Both the position numbers and the translations under genes were made by a program. The notes below the pieces were generated by a model. That model did no database searches. It saw only the letters and a program-made list of their open reading frames with translations, and was not told where the DNA came from. From assembly GCA_038380435.1 (NCBI GenBank), contig JAWZYU010000005.1, forward strand, positions 41,066,001 to 41,130,000: 64,000 bases of DNA, given 5' to 3'. Shown one piece after another: positions 31,058-41,414 of the stretch; within the stretch, counting starts at the first letter, position 1; each line of letters starts with the position of its first letter. The DNA comes from Ryuthela nishihirai. Taxonomy: Eukaryota; Arthropoda; Arachnida; Araneae; Heptathelidae.

Positions 31058-32035
31058 AGGTAATTTGAAACCAAGTTAAATATGTTCCTAGGACAGGAGC
31101 ACTTTTTAAGCCTGCTGAGAATAGCAGGCCACCAGACGTTGTCAAATGTGCCTGTCGCATCCAAGGCAATGAGAGAGGTGTGCAATTTGTTCTCTTTATT
31201 AATCTTAATTATGTCCACCACTTGTTTGATAGCAGCAGTGGTGGATTGATCTGTCCTGAAGCCATATTGTGGGCTATTCAGGAATCCTTGCAGGTATTAC
31301 AGTGGTATTACAGTATATCCTGTTTGTGACCAGCTCATTTAAGATTTTACCCAACACTTGTAACAGACAAATTGGTTTGTAGGATCTAACATTTGCTGGG
31401 TACTTACCTGCCTTGTTGAAAAGGACTAGGTTGGCCTCCTTCCAGACCATTGGAAAGCTTCCCAGTCTAAGACAGCTGTTAAATAGCTGGGTGAACAAAT
31501 CACTGTGTTTTTAAATAGTTGCATCACAATTTCCACTGTAATGCCATCATTGCCAGGGGCCTTGCCCCTGGCCATCGCACTTATACCTCCACTCTCCTCT
31601 TCCATGAACGGAACATCATCTTCCATAGATTTCCACTCCAGAGAGAGGATAGCCAGGCTGAATGTGGGTATTCTCTCTCTGGAGTTAATGTTGGGCATCA
31701 TCAGAGCTCCTGTTATCTTTGGGAAAATAACCCCTTTAGAAGGGCCTGGTTAGTTTCACTGAAATAAGTGGTCTTAGACCCATCCTATTTGTGAATATAT
31801 TCTATATCCAGTGGCATAAGATCTTTCCCTGCTGCCAGTTTGTACTGCAGAGTAAAAGGGTTTTGTGCAATCACTTCACTCAAAATTTTTGCCAGGAGAC
31901 TAATTGAGCTTGGTGGATGACTAGCTCTAGAGGACAGATCTATAAGAAAGAGCATACTCCACCTATTCTTTCCTATAGACTCTTGAACTACTCTCACTTA
32001 TTGTGGCACCTCTGGTATCTCTTTCTGAGAGCTCG
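31058..32035 (-). mobile_element. R1/I-like LINE, 5' part (RT N-terminal half)
   Basis: The minus strand encodes the linker (YKLAAGKDLMPLDIEYIHK) and RT motifs: ARGKAPGNDGITVEIVMQLF, GSFPMVWKEANLVLFNKAGK, SYKPICLLQVLGKILNELV and TSLIALDATGTFDNVWWPAI (motif A Asp present), followed by LVSNYLSN at the copy E junction. Endonuclease and everything upstream are absent, so this LINE was itself 5' truncated or deleted. At 32035 it abuts RTE copy D. Confidence 0.85.
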
Positions 32036-32043
32036 GGTACTAA

Positions 32044-33828
32044 TAATAAGAATCTTTGGCTTGATGGCTTGGCTGACAAAGCCAATCAAGCAACTAGACA
32101 GCACAACAGCAGAGAGCTGTACCAGATAGTTAATGGTTTGTGTGATAGAAAACAGACAGGTATACAGGGATTGAAGGATAAATAAAGTATGGTTATAGAA
32201 GGTGAGGATTCTGTTATGACTAGGTGGGCTGACCGTTTCAGTGATGTTCTAAACAATGTAGTTAGTTCTACTCCCATTGTTTGCAATGATGATAGATGCA
32301 TTGGTGGCTTGTTGGCCCTATAATGCAATCTGAAGTTATTTTGGCTATTTCTAAACATAAACTTCATAAATCCCCAGGGGTAGTTGAAATTTCTACGGAA
32401 ATGCTTAGAGCTGGGAATGTTTTGGTTACCACTTGGATGACTGAAATTTTGAATATCTTTTATGACAAAGGCATGGTTCCTAAGGATTTTACCAGAGCTA
32501 TTATTATCCCTATTTTCAAAAAAGGTAATCACAGTTCTTGTGATAACTATAGGGGTATCATCCTATTCTCTGTTCCAGGGAAAGTTCTTTGCATGATTAT
32601 GCTTAATAGAATTAAGAATCTGGTTGACAGGCAATTGCACGATGAGCAATGTGGATTCAGAAGTGGTAGTGGATGTGTAGATTAGATATTTTCACTCGGG
32701 CAGATTCTTGATAAATGTTTAGAGTTTCAGAAACCTTTGGTTACTAGCTTTATTGATTTCAAAAAGTCTTTGGACTCTGTTGATCGTCATAATTTGTGAT
32801 TGATTGTGAGATTGTATGGCATACCATACAAGTTAGTTAGCATTTCACTGAGTCATGTGTGAGAGTTGGTAAGGCTTGTAGCAATTGGTTTAGGATTACT
32901 TCTGGTGTTCAACAAGGGTACATTTTGTCTCCTTTTCTCTTTAGCTTGGTTATTGATTATGTTATGCGAAATTCACTTCAAGGGAAAGATTTTGGCCGTA
33001 AATGGACTGGAGATACTCAAATTTCTGATTTAGATTATGCTGATGATTTAGCCCTTTTGGCAAATGATGTTGATGAGATGAACTCTTTCATTTGAGCCAT
33101 TGATGAGACTGGTAGTAGAGTAGGTTTGGTTATAAAGAGAGAGAAAACTAAAGTGATGAAAATTGGTCAGGCATGCTGTGATTCAGTTAATCTAAATAGT
33201 TCCGCTCTTGAGCAAGTGTTTTAGTTTAATTATCTTGGGAGCTATGTAACAGATAACGTGATATGTGGCATGAGATTGACAGATGAATAAGGATTTCTGC
33301 CGGTACTTTTAAGAAACTATGGAAAGTGGAGAAATGAGTGTATACACCTAAATACTAAAATTAGATTGTACAATAGTTTGGTTCTTTTTAAAGTTTGCTA
33401 CTGTAATGAAACTTGGACACTTTGCAAACAAGAAATGATAACAGGACAAAAAGATAACAAGAAAGTTTATACTTTTTTGATTCTAGATGCTTATGCAGTA
33501 TGTTGGGCATTAAGTGGTTCAACTTTGTAAGTAATGATGAGGTTAGGAAAGGAGTAATGAACCTCCTTTAAGCAGCATATTGTGCAGAGAGAGAGAGACT
33601 GTTGGTTTGGCCATGTTGCCCATATGGATAATTATAGATTAGCGAATAGGTTTATAAAGAGTGTGCCTGAAGACCTCAGAAAGAGGGGGAGACCTAGAAT
33701 GCGGTGGTCCTTTTTAGAAATGGTGTGCAGCAGATGTAACTCAGGGCAGATATGCTTGGAGAATTAAATTGCACGGTGTGTTTGGACCCCTGTAGCCCAT
33801 GACTGCTTGATGATGATGATGATTGATT
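32044..33828 (+). mobile_element. RTE-type LINE copy D, 3' part (RT and C-terminus)
   Basis: From TAAGAATCTTTGGCTTGATG onward this is RTE sequence in the same orientation as 25883-27148. It covers QHNSRELYQIVNGLCDRKQ, LHKSPGVVEISTEMLRAGNV, IPIFKKGNHSSCDNYRGIIL, SGVQQGYILSPFLFSLVIDY, SDLDYADDLALLAND, then degraded C-terminal motifs and a GATGATGATGATGATT tail. A nonsense codon lies near 32683, and motif A has drifted (FKKSLDSVD), with a stop after it. Confidence 0.85.
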
Positions 33829-34697
33829 ATGTTATGTGAAAATTGCTGCAAGGGAAAGATTTTGACCTTTGAATCAGAAATTGTCTGTAGATCTGAAAAT
33901 TTCTGATATAGATTTTGCTGATGATTTAGGCCTTTTGGCAATGACATTAATGAGATGAACTCTTTCATTCAAGCTATTGATGAGACTGGTAGTAACATAG
34001 GTTTGGTGATAATCAGAAATAAAATTAAAATGATAAAAAAAAAATGGTCAGGCAGGCTGTGGTTGAGTTAATCTGAATAGTTCCACTCTTGAGCAGGTGT
34101 CTCAGTTTAATTTTCATGGGAGCTGTGGGCAGCATGAGATTAACAGATGATTAGGGATTGCTGCTGGGACTTTTAAGAATCTATGGAGAGTGTGGAAAAA
34201 TAGGCATATACACCTAAAGAATAAAATTTGACTGTTTAATAGTTTGATTCTTTCTAGAGTTAGTTATGGTAGTGAAACTTGGGCCCTTTGTAAACAAGAT
34301 AACAGGAAACTTGATGCTTTTGATTTTAGATGCTTAAGTAAGATCTTGGACATTAGGTGGTTCAACTTTGTAAGTAATGATGAGATTAGGCAAAAAAGTT
34401 GGCAACCTGCTTTGAGCAACATATTGTGCGGAGAGACTCCATTCTTTTGGCCATGTTGCCCGTATGAATAATTATAGTTTGGCGAATAGGGTTATGAACA
34501 GTGTGTATAAAGGCCTCAGAAAGAAGGGGAGACCTAGGATGCGGTGGGCAGACAATGTCAAACAGGACCTTGTTAGAATTGGTGTATAATGGCCAGATGC
34601 TGCTGATGTAGCTCAGGACAGATATGCTTGGGAAACTAATTTGTACAATCTGATTGGAACTCTATAGCCCATGGCTGCTTGAGGATGATGATGATCA
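33828..34697 (+). mobile_element. RTE-type LINE copy F (5' truncated, joined to the tail of copy D)
   Basis: It starts inside RT motif B (GATTATGTTATGTGAAAATT) directly at the GAT tail of copy D, sharing GATTGATTATG at the join. It then runs through the RT palm remnants, VSYGSETWALCKQDNRKLDA, the FWPCCPYE-type C-terminal region (a frameshifted WFGHVARM) and a final CTTGAGGATGATGATGATCA tail. Old and heavily mutated. Confidence 0.8.
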
Positions 34698-35269
34698 TAA
34701 TATTATAATTGGTTGCACTTTGTTTTTAAAATGTTAGTTAAAATAATTAAAAGTTATCCATCATTGGGCAATAAAATATTTAACTTTATCCTTCCAACAG
34801 TATTTGAAATGTTAGTATTTAATTTATAAAATTTCCAATAATATTTTAATGTAATACTTTTTTTTTATATACACTGATTGATTTGCCTCTTAAATTGTAG
34901 GTGATGAGAAAATACAACTTTTTCATTTTAAGGGATAAATGAGAAATTCTTTTTGTGTTATATGAGACTAATAGTTTATTATTATTTACATTTTCTAATC
35001 ACCCATTAGTACAAATTACTACTGTTAAGGGGTGTAAAAATTCAGAAAATGAAAAACTGCATTTTCTTTTAAAATGAACATCCTACATTTGCCATAGGTG
35101 ATATGTTATTCTTCTAATTTCAGTTTGTTTAGAATTTAAAATTTTCATTAGCATGGTCAAAAAAATTTAAACATATATTATACAATTAATTTTTCTTTGT
35201 AGTTTTAATATTTCATCAGTTCTAAAATTTAGATCATATGTAAACATATGCAACTCTTATTCCATATAG
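34698..35269. other. AT-rich sequence upstream of COPB1 exon 1 (intron)
   Basis: No transposon recognised. The final stretch is T-rich and ends in an acceptor (TTATTCCATATAG at 35257-35269). Confidence 0.5.
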
Positions 35270-35367
35270 TTCTATAATGAGTGCAGCAGAACAAACTTGC
35301 TATACCCTCATTAGTATTCCTACAGATGCAGAACCTCCAAATGAAATGCAACTACGGAATGACCTAG
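35270..35367 (+). CDS. COPB1: COPB1 (coatomer subunit beta), first coding exon
   Basis: The exon begins after an AG at 35268-35269. ATG is at 35277, and coding runs to 35367 followed by the donor GTAAGTG. It encodes MSAAEQTCYTLISIPTDAEP then PNEMQLRNDL plus the first base of the next codon. This matches the N-terminus of animal beta-COP. The split codon (G|AA, Glu) joins in phase to the exon at 55884. Beta-COP is a subunit of the COPI coat that drives Golgi-to-ER and intra-Golgi vesicle transport. The start choice is secure: the Met-Ser-Ala-Ala beginning fits the family, and only 7 bp of UTR lie in this exon, so a further upstream UTR exon is implied. Confidence 0.93.
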
Positions 35368-35447
35368 GTAAGTGTTACTTAAGTGAACAAGTTGTTTATA
35401 TATATTCAAAAGCAAACTTTATGCCAGTGACTTTAAAATGTTGAAAT

Positions 35448-35570
35448 GCATGCGGGTTCGATTCCCGCCATGGCGGCGTTGGTTTTTGTTTTGTTTTTTT
35501 CTGAATCTATTAATTAATGTTTGATGTTTATCTTAACAGGGAATACTGTGCATTCACTTTGGATTGTTTT
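35448..35570 (+). mobile_element. SINE3 fragment (3' part, diverged)
   Basis: ATGCGGGTTCGATTCCCGCC followed by ATGGCGGCG, then TCTGAATCTATTAATTAATG and GGGAATACTGTGCATTCACT, reproduces the 3' half of the 310-bp unit arrayed at 36568-38045. It starts mid-tRNA, only 80 bp after the exon 1 donor. Confidence 0.85.
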
Positions 35571-36567
35571 TTTAAAGAAAACTAGAGTATTTCATTTTAA
35601 ATGCCAGAAACTACCTAAAATAAAACCAGTTTTTTTTTTTCTAGCCTAACCTTTAAAGATTTCTCGCATTGCATGCAATTATGACCAAGAAATATTTTAA
35701 CTTTCTTCAGTAGAAAAGCAACTGAACTTTATCCTGTAGTGACTAAAAGATATATAGGTCATGATATCAAATGAAAGAACATTTCATTCTGGATAATAAC
35801 AGAAATTGAAATTGAAATGAAAGCTTCCAAAGCCTAAAAAAATAAGGTATACTCTCTGTGGCACTTCAAAGATTAATTAGAATAAGAGATATTGCTTTTT
35901 AAATTAGTGAATTACAGAAAGCTCATCAGAAACATGAAAATTCAAAAATACAAACTAAAGAGAGGAAAAAGTGGTATTAGGTTTCAAAATCAGATTCTGT
36001 TATAGGCAAAGACTTAATTTTAATACAGCAAATTATCTATTTAAATTCAGCAGGTCCCTTTATCCCTAATGAAGTGTAAAATAAATATTTTGAACTCAAC
36101 CTCTGATTCTGACATGAACAGAGCATGGAGTTTTTTGTGCAATGCCTTGGGGAGGGGGGTGCAGGAGTTGAAACCCTTAGAAGAAATTTATGACTGGAAG
36201 TGTGAAGTACAGTATATAACATCCCTTTTTTGGGCCTTGTATAATTCTACTAATTTAACCTAGTTTATTTATTTGTTTTTAAACATAGGCCATATCTTTG
36301 CTTCTGTCGATTCAATAGAGACATTTGTTTTCTGTGTTTCTTGAAACCTAGTGAAACATATATCAATAAAAAACATATAATATTAATGTGACACCTTTTA
36401 AAAATTTTAATAACTGTCATTTCCTCCAAATGTTTTCTTGAAACATGAGCAAACTCTTTGTGAAACTCATTTTCCTTAAAAGAATTAGCAGGATACATTT
36501 AAGCAAGCTAAATGTGAGAAATGTGAAATTTATATGTAAAAGATTCAATTCCAGTGATATTTTTGTT
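35571..36567. other. COPB1 intron, nothing recognised
   Basis: AT-rich, no coding or repeat similarity noticed. ORFs at 36037-36263 lack any family signal. Confidence 0.4.
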
Positions 36568-36643
36568 ATTGAAATCCAAAGTGAATGCACAGTATTCCCT
36601 GTTAAGAAACAATAATTAATAGATTCTGAAAAAAATTCATCGC

Positions 36644-36715
36644 CGCCACGGCGGGAATCGAACCCGCATCTCTCCAGATTCATGCCAGAGCGCGCTACCA
36701 TTGCACCACGCGTCG
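36644..36715 (-). pseudogene. tRNA-like unit 1 of SINE3 array
   Basis: 72 nt. The minus strand folds as a cloverleaf: acceptor CGACGCG/CGTGGCG (one A-G mismatch), D stem GTGC/GCGC, anticodon stem CTCTGG/CTGGAG around loop CATGAAT, T stem GCGGG/CCCGC with loop TTCGATT. A box TGGTGCAATGGTAGCGCG and B box GGGTTCGATTCCC are intact. Base 33 is A instead of T, which argues against a translating tRNA. Confidence 0.7.
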
Positions 36716-36953
36716 GACAACGAATATTTTCAGAATATGACCTTTTAAGTTTTTCTTCTTGAGACGTGACTGAGACAGCGCCATCTATACTCAAGGAGAT
36801 GCAACGTTTTACAGTCGTTGCATTTGATTATCAGATGTTAATGAGAAGGTCGCTAACGCTACCGCGTTAAATATATAATTGAAATCCAAAGTGAATGCAC
36901 AGTATTCCCTGTTAAGAAACAATAATTAATAGATTCTGAAAAAAATTCATCGC

Positions 36954-37025
36954 CGCCACGGCGGGAATCGAACCCGCATCTCTCCAGATTCATGCCAGAG
37001 CGCGCTACCATTGCACCACGCGTCG
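36954..37025 (-). pseudogene. tRNA-like unit 2 of SINE3 array
   Basis: Same sequence as unit 1, exactly 310 bp away and in the same orientation. Confidence 0.7.
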
Positions 37026-37324
37026 GACAACGAATATTTTCAGAATATGACCTTTTAAGTTTTTCTTCTTGAGACGTGACTGAGACAGCGCCATCTATAC
37101 TCAAGGAGATGCAACGTTTTACAGTCGTTGCATTTGATTATCAGATGTTAATGAGAAGGTCGCTAACGCTACCGCGTTAAATATATAATTGAAATCCAAA
37201 GTGAATGCACAGTATTCCCTGTTAAGAAACAATAATTAATAGATTCTGAAAAAAATTCATCGCCGCCACGGCGGGTCTCAAGAAGAAAAACTTAAAAGGT
37301 CATATTCTGAAAATATTCGTTGTC

Positions 37325-37396
37325 CGACGCGTGGTGCAATGGTAGCGCGCTCTGGCATGAATCTGGAGAGATGCGGGTTCGATTCCCGCCGTGGCG
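37325..37396 (+). pseudogene. tRNA-like unit 3 of SINE3 array
   Basis: Same sequence on the plus strand, the first unit after the inversion point at 37275/37276. A T-run about 10 bp beyond the 3' end could serve as a Pol III terminator. Confidence 0.7.
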
Positions 37397-37634
37397 GCGA
37401 TGAATTTTTTTCAGAATCTATTAATTATTGTTTCTTAACAGGGAATACTGTGCATTCACTTTGAATTTCAATTATATATTTAACGCGGTAGCGTTAGTGA
37501 CCTTCTCATTAACATCTGATAATCAAATGCAACGACTGTAAAACGTTGCATCTCCTTGAGTATAGATGGCGCTGTCTCAGTCACGTCTCAAGAAGAAAAA
37601 CTTAAAAGGTCATATTCTGAAAATATTCGTTGTC

Positions 37635-37706
37635 CGACGCGTGGTGCAATGGTAGCGCGCTCTGGCATGAATCTGGAGAGATGCGGGTTCGATTCCCGCC
37701 GTGGCG
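37635..37706 (+). pseudogene. tRNA-like unit 4 of SINE3 array
   Basis: Identical to unit 3, 310 bp downstream. Confidence 0.7.
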
Positions 37707-37944
37707 GCGATGAATTTTTTTCAGAATCTATTAATTATTGTTTCTTAACAGGGAATACTGTGCATTCACTTTGGATTTCAATTATATATTTAACGCGGTA
37801 GCGTTAGCGACCTTCTCATTAACATCTGATAATCAAATGCAACGACTGTAAAACGTTGCATCTCCTTGAGTATAGATGGCGCTGTCTCAGTCACGTCTCA
37901 AGAAGAAAAACTTAAAAGGTCATATTCTGAAAATATTCGTTGTC

Positions 37945-38016
37945 CGACGCGTGGTGCAATGGTAGCGCGCTCTGGCATGAATCTGGAGAGATGCGGGTTC
38001 GATTCCCGCCGTGGCG
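37945..38016 (+). pseudogene. tRNA-like unit 5 of SINE3 array
   Basis: Same head, with the 3' flank changed to GGCGCCGATG. The unit ends about 25 bp later at CAGAATCTATTAA, where array similarity stops and unique intron sequence begins. Confidence 0.68.
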
Positions 38017-38045
38017 CCGATGAATTTTTTTTCAGAATCTATTAA

Positions 38046-38464
38046 ATAAGATATTTTTGTTAGTTTTTATGATATGGATGTATAAACTAGAGCACTGTAT
38101 GCAGTTGCTAAGAAACAGATTGAAGGTGGTAAAGCTTCAGCAAAGTTGGGGTGTTATATCCTGCACCTTACATGAATGTAACATAAGATAAGCATACTGA
38201 CTTGTTACTTGCAGTCTTTTATCAAAGGGAATTATATCTTCTATCATTTCTTTTTTAAATTATTTTTAGTAATGTGTTTTCTGAACACTAAGTTAGAATG
38301 AAATGGAAAAAGCTATAAATCAATACCATTGGAGAGAATAAAATAAGTTTTAGATCAAATTAATTTATAATGCTCAGTCACATAGGGATGAGAGAATAAA
38401 GAATAGAAAATCAGCAAATTGCAACATTTAAAGAAAAAGAACTGAAAGTGGGGAGCCCATTGGT
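38046..38464. other. COPB1 intron, nothing recognised
   Basis: AT-rich, no supportable feature. Confidence 0.4.
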
Positions 38465-39080
38465 TCACCATATTTTTGTAGATATGTTTTTCTGTTTATT
38501 TCGAAAAAAGTTATTTGCTCTTCCATATGGGAATGCTTTTATTACTCCACATGTTTGAAGGTTAAGACCTCCATTATAAGTTTCTATCCTGTTTTGTACA
38601 AGCTTGATGACTTCATTGTTGACTGGTGTGTTTGGAAATGATGCCACTTAATCTAGTGATGTCATTCTGTAATTTGGTTGTATTGTACTTTTTTTGGTAC
38701 TTTGGAGCACATCTTCAGCTGAATTAATGATATATTCCATGGATTCATAAAATTGTTTCAGTACATATGTCTTTTTCTGAATTTATGGTAGATGAGTGGT
38801 GCTTGGTGACCAAGGGTTGAAGCAGTATTCCTGCCTTGTGTAGCTTGGTTTTAATGAATAGCTGCAGCACAGCGGGGTACATTGATGGGTTAACAAGCAA
38901 TATGTATTTGTTTTGGCAGCACTTGATGATTCTTGAAAGTAGCCAACTGTTTCCCCATAGGGTCTTTTTGTATGGGTTAGCATTTCAGATCGCTGAGCAT
39001 TTGGTCCACTTTTTCATTAAATTCCAATGTGTCCATAACCATTTTGCTAGTTTTGTTAGCGACAAAATTTAGATTTTTTT
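38465..39080 (-). pseudogene. Penelope-like element reverse transcriptase fragment
   Basis: The minus strand shows scattered matches in the order expected for Penelope-like RTs. First MVMDTLEFNEKVDQMLSDLK followed by the KDP(M)GKQLATFKN region. Then KLHKAGILLQPLVT, corresponding to the family's KxHKPG-PLRPIVS motif. Then SFPNTPVNNEVIKLVQNRI, corresponding to the SLFTNIPV-E motif A region. Frames change between them and stops are frequent. The rest of the RT and the GIY-YIG endonuclease were not found. Identification rests on motif order. Confidence 0.6.
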
Positions 39081-39574
39081 TTATTACTTTGAACATTTAT
39101 CATTATCTTTTTCATTTCTGCCTTTTTGTTAATTTTTGGAAATTTTGCTGATTGTTTTCAAATGCACTGTGAACTGTATACCTGACTTTGTCTTTTTGTT
39201 TTTCTGGTATATGTGTAATAACCGCTTAAATATTTGGTGAGATCTCCACCCATGGACGTAGATTTTGTTCCATGCATTAGTATTTTCATTCCTTTCTGAT
39301 TGAGAGTTGCTTTACTTCTCTCTTTCAATCTTACTTAGTGGGTCAGAAAATCAATGTCCCTTCTTATTTAAATATTCATCTCTTAAACCCTTCAAACAAT
39401 CCATCAATTGCAAATTCCCTAAATTTCATGTGAATGAGGCATTTTGTAAAGTTTTCCAAGTTATTGGTAGTGCAGCCATTCACAACCCCACTTCTATAAT
39501 AAAATGATAAATTACTGGGTACCATTTCACAGTCCTCCTATTAAATCGGTATCTAGAACAATAATAATCAAAGT
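39081..39574. other. COPB1 intron, probably degraded Penelope-like sequence
   Basis: Lies upstream (minus strand) of the Penelope-like RT motifs, so it may be the element's N-terminal part, but I see no motif to support it. Confidence 0.3.
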
Positions 39575-39785
39575 GATCAACTAATAATAAATGCCCCTCA
39601 AGCAGCTGCTTGCCACAGAAGTCTGGCAGGAGCCTGCCAGTTTATACACCAAAGTAGAAGGTCTGTGAGGATAGCGGGGACCTCAGCAGAAAAACAACAC
39701 AAACAGCAATGCCTTATCTGGGGCTCGAACCCAGGTACCTTTGATCAGTAGCCAAGCATGCTAACCACACAGCCACAGGACAGAT
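39575..39785 (-). mobile_element. SINE2 copy c
   Basis: Minus-strand SINE2: tRNA-like head (GTGGCTGTGTGGTTAGCATG ... CCTGGGTTCGAGCCCC), body GGCAGGCTCCTGCCAGACTT, and 3' end AGCAGCTGCTTGAGGGG with an AT tail. Confidence 0.85.
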
Positions 39786-40310
39786 AATTCTTATACAGAA
39801 TCTGCACATTCAGTTTGAAGACATCTCATATTCCACTCTTGGAATTCACTTATACTTCAGTAACCCCAGCATTACCTATAATGGACAATATGTTCACTCT
39901 TCCAGTAGCTTGCCAATTACATGCAAACTTTTCATTATTGTGAAGTCAAATCTCTGGTCAGGTTGCATCTCTTCATTTTGGCACTTTTCATAGCTGCTGG
40001 AAGCACTTTTCTATTGATTTTGATTATACCACAGGCCTCAATACCATTCTAAGATTTTTGAAAAGACCAACACTTGAATAAAAATTATCCATATATACAG
40101 CATTGCCTTTGTTTTCCAAATCTTTCAATTTTTTTTACAATTTGTGCACCCAACCCATCTTCTTGAACCGGGTCTGAATTTACCTCTTTTCCAGTATATA
40201 CATTGAACCACAGCATGTACATAGTATTGATATCACACAATGACCAGATTTTTATGCCCCCATTTTTTTATGCCCTCATTTTTTATGCCCTCATTTTGTT
40301 GATGGCTTTG
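39786..40310 (-). pseudogene. piggyBac transposase fragment
   Basis: The minus strand reads, across one-base frame changes, KIWSLCDINTMYMLWFNVYT then GKEVNSDPVQEDGLGAQIV (about 40255-40140), then GNAVYMDNFYSSVGLFKNL (about 40100-40045), then NGIEACGIIKINRKVLPAAM followed by KSAKMKR (about 40040-39965). This is the characteristic catalytic-core order of piggyBac transposases, including the DNFYSS Asp motif and the ACGT-R-NRKGLP-type motif. N- and C-termini are missing. No TTAA-flanked ends were found. The 39914-39993 part recurs inside RTE copy G. Confidence 0.82.
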
Positions 40311-41414
40311 ATGGCATGGCTTGTAAATGGTAGATAGGTAAATCACTGGAAGGAGAGCTACGCACCAATCCCCTGTGATGATGCATAGAACCGGCCAGGC
40401 TTAGCACCTAATGTCCGACCCCGCCTTCTCATGGTGCAGACCATTAGTACCTTTCAAAAGAGATACTCTCTTGTGGAAGTGAAAGGAAGGGGAGGGCTAC
40501 CAGATTAGTGTGGCGTACTGATCTGGACAACTATGGCTGCTTTTCTTTCTTTTTTTCTACCCTGCTGAGGAGTGGTGAACCACACAGGGTCCTGGTACTG
40601 ACCATATAAACCCACTGGACTGGACAGATATACGGCTCTGAGCTTGATTATGGACCCTGATTTTGCTGCACTGGTGGGCTTCTGTGGAGGGAAAATCTTC
40701 AGCTATGTTTTCTGTTTGTGGGTTGACAGCCCCAAGTGAATAGATTCTCAGGATATGTTTATCAGCTGGTGGATAATCCTGAGCAGAGGTCATCGCAGGC
40801 ACCTGAACTCTTTGCTTCTATTGGCATCGTCAAATTCTACATTAGAGGAATTCTTCCAGTGTAGATGGCTTCAGCCTTTAGTGGTGGGGGGAACGGGTCT
40901 TTGCCCCATCTCTGCGATTAGGGGGCTGTTTGATATTGTCAGCATTCACTCTCTCAATAAACATAGTTTCTTTAAACATTCCACTAACCATTTTCTCTCC
41001 ATAGGTAGTTGGAATGTGAGGACTCTACACAGAGCTTTTTCTCTTGATGTCCTCACACATGAATTCCACTGTTATAATTTAGATATTCTCGGCTTGCAAG
41101 ATTCCAGATGGACAGATAAAGGTCAGATTCTTAAAAATAATAATTCTAGGATATGAGTGCATTGATGAAAGGTTTCTTACAGCAAAATTTCAGACAAGCA
41201 TTAAAGACTTGAATGTTATCTGCTGTTAAGCCCCCACTGAGGATGCCAATGAGGATGAGAAGGATAGGTTTTATGGACAACTGGATATTTTGAATTCTGT
41301 CAAGAAAGGAGATACTACCCTTGTTCTAGATGACTTCAATGCCAAAGTTGGTACTGACTCTGACCTTTGGGGAGGAGTGATAGGCCCTTTTGGTATTGGT
41401 AGCTGCAATGGCAA

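Larger units (their letters stand above)
36568..38045. repeat. Inverted array of exact 310-bp tRNA-like units (SINE3)
   Basis: Units repeat every 310 bp exactly. Minus-strand units start at 36571, 36881 and 37191 (third one partial). The orientation flips at 37275/37276, and plus-strand units have tRNA-like parts starting at 37325, 37635 and 37945. Copies are almost identical, indicating very recent amplification. Each full unit contains a tRNA-like head, a T-run directly after it, a short tail (GGGAATACTGTGCATTCACT), and a perfect 8-bp hairpin (ATGCAACG/CGTTGCAT, 9-nt loop). ORFs of 81 and 125 codons across the array are by-products. It lies in the COPB1 intron. Confidence 0.93.

Noticed and set aside
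36417..37801. Repeated ORFs (81 and 125 codons) beginning MSIDGAVSVTSQEEKLKRSY
   Set aside because: They run through the tRNA-like 310-bp units. Their identity reflects the DNA repeat, and the frame crosses the tRNA-like head and T-run.
36568..38045. CRISPR-like reading of the regularly spaced repeats
   Set aside because: The repeated unit is the whole 310 bp including the between parts, so there are no unique spacers. The sequence is eukaryotic with tRNA-like content.
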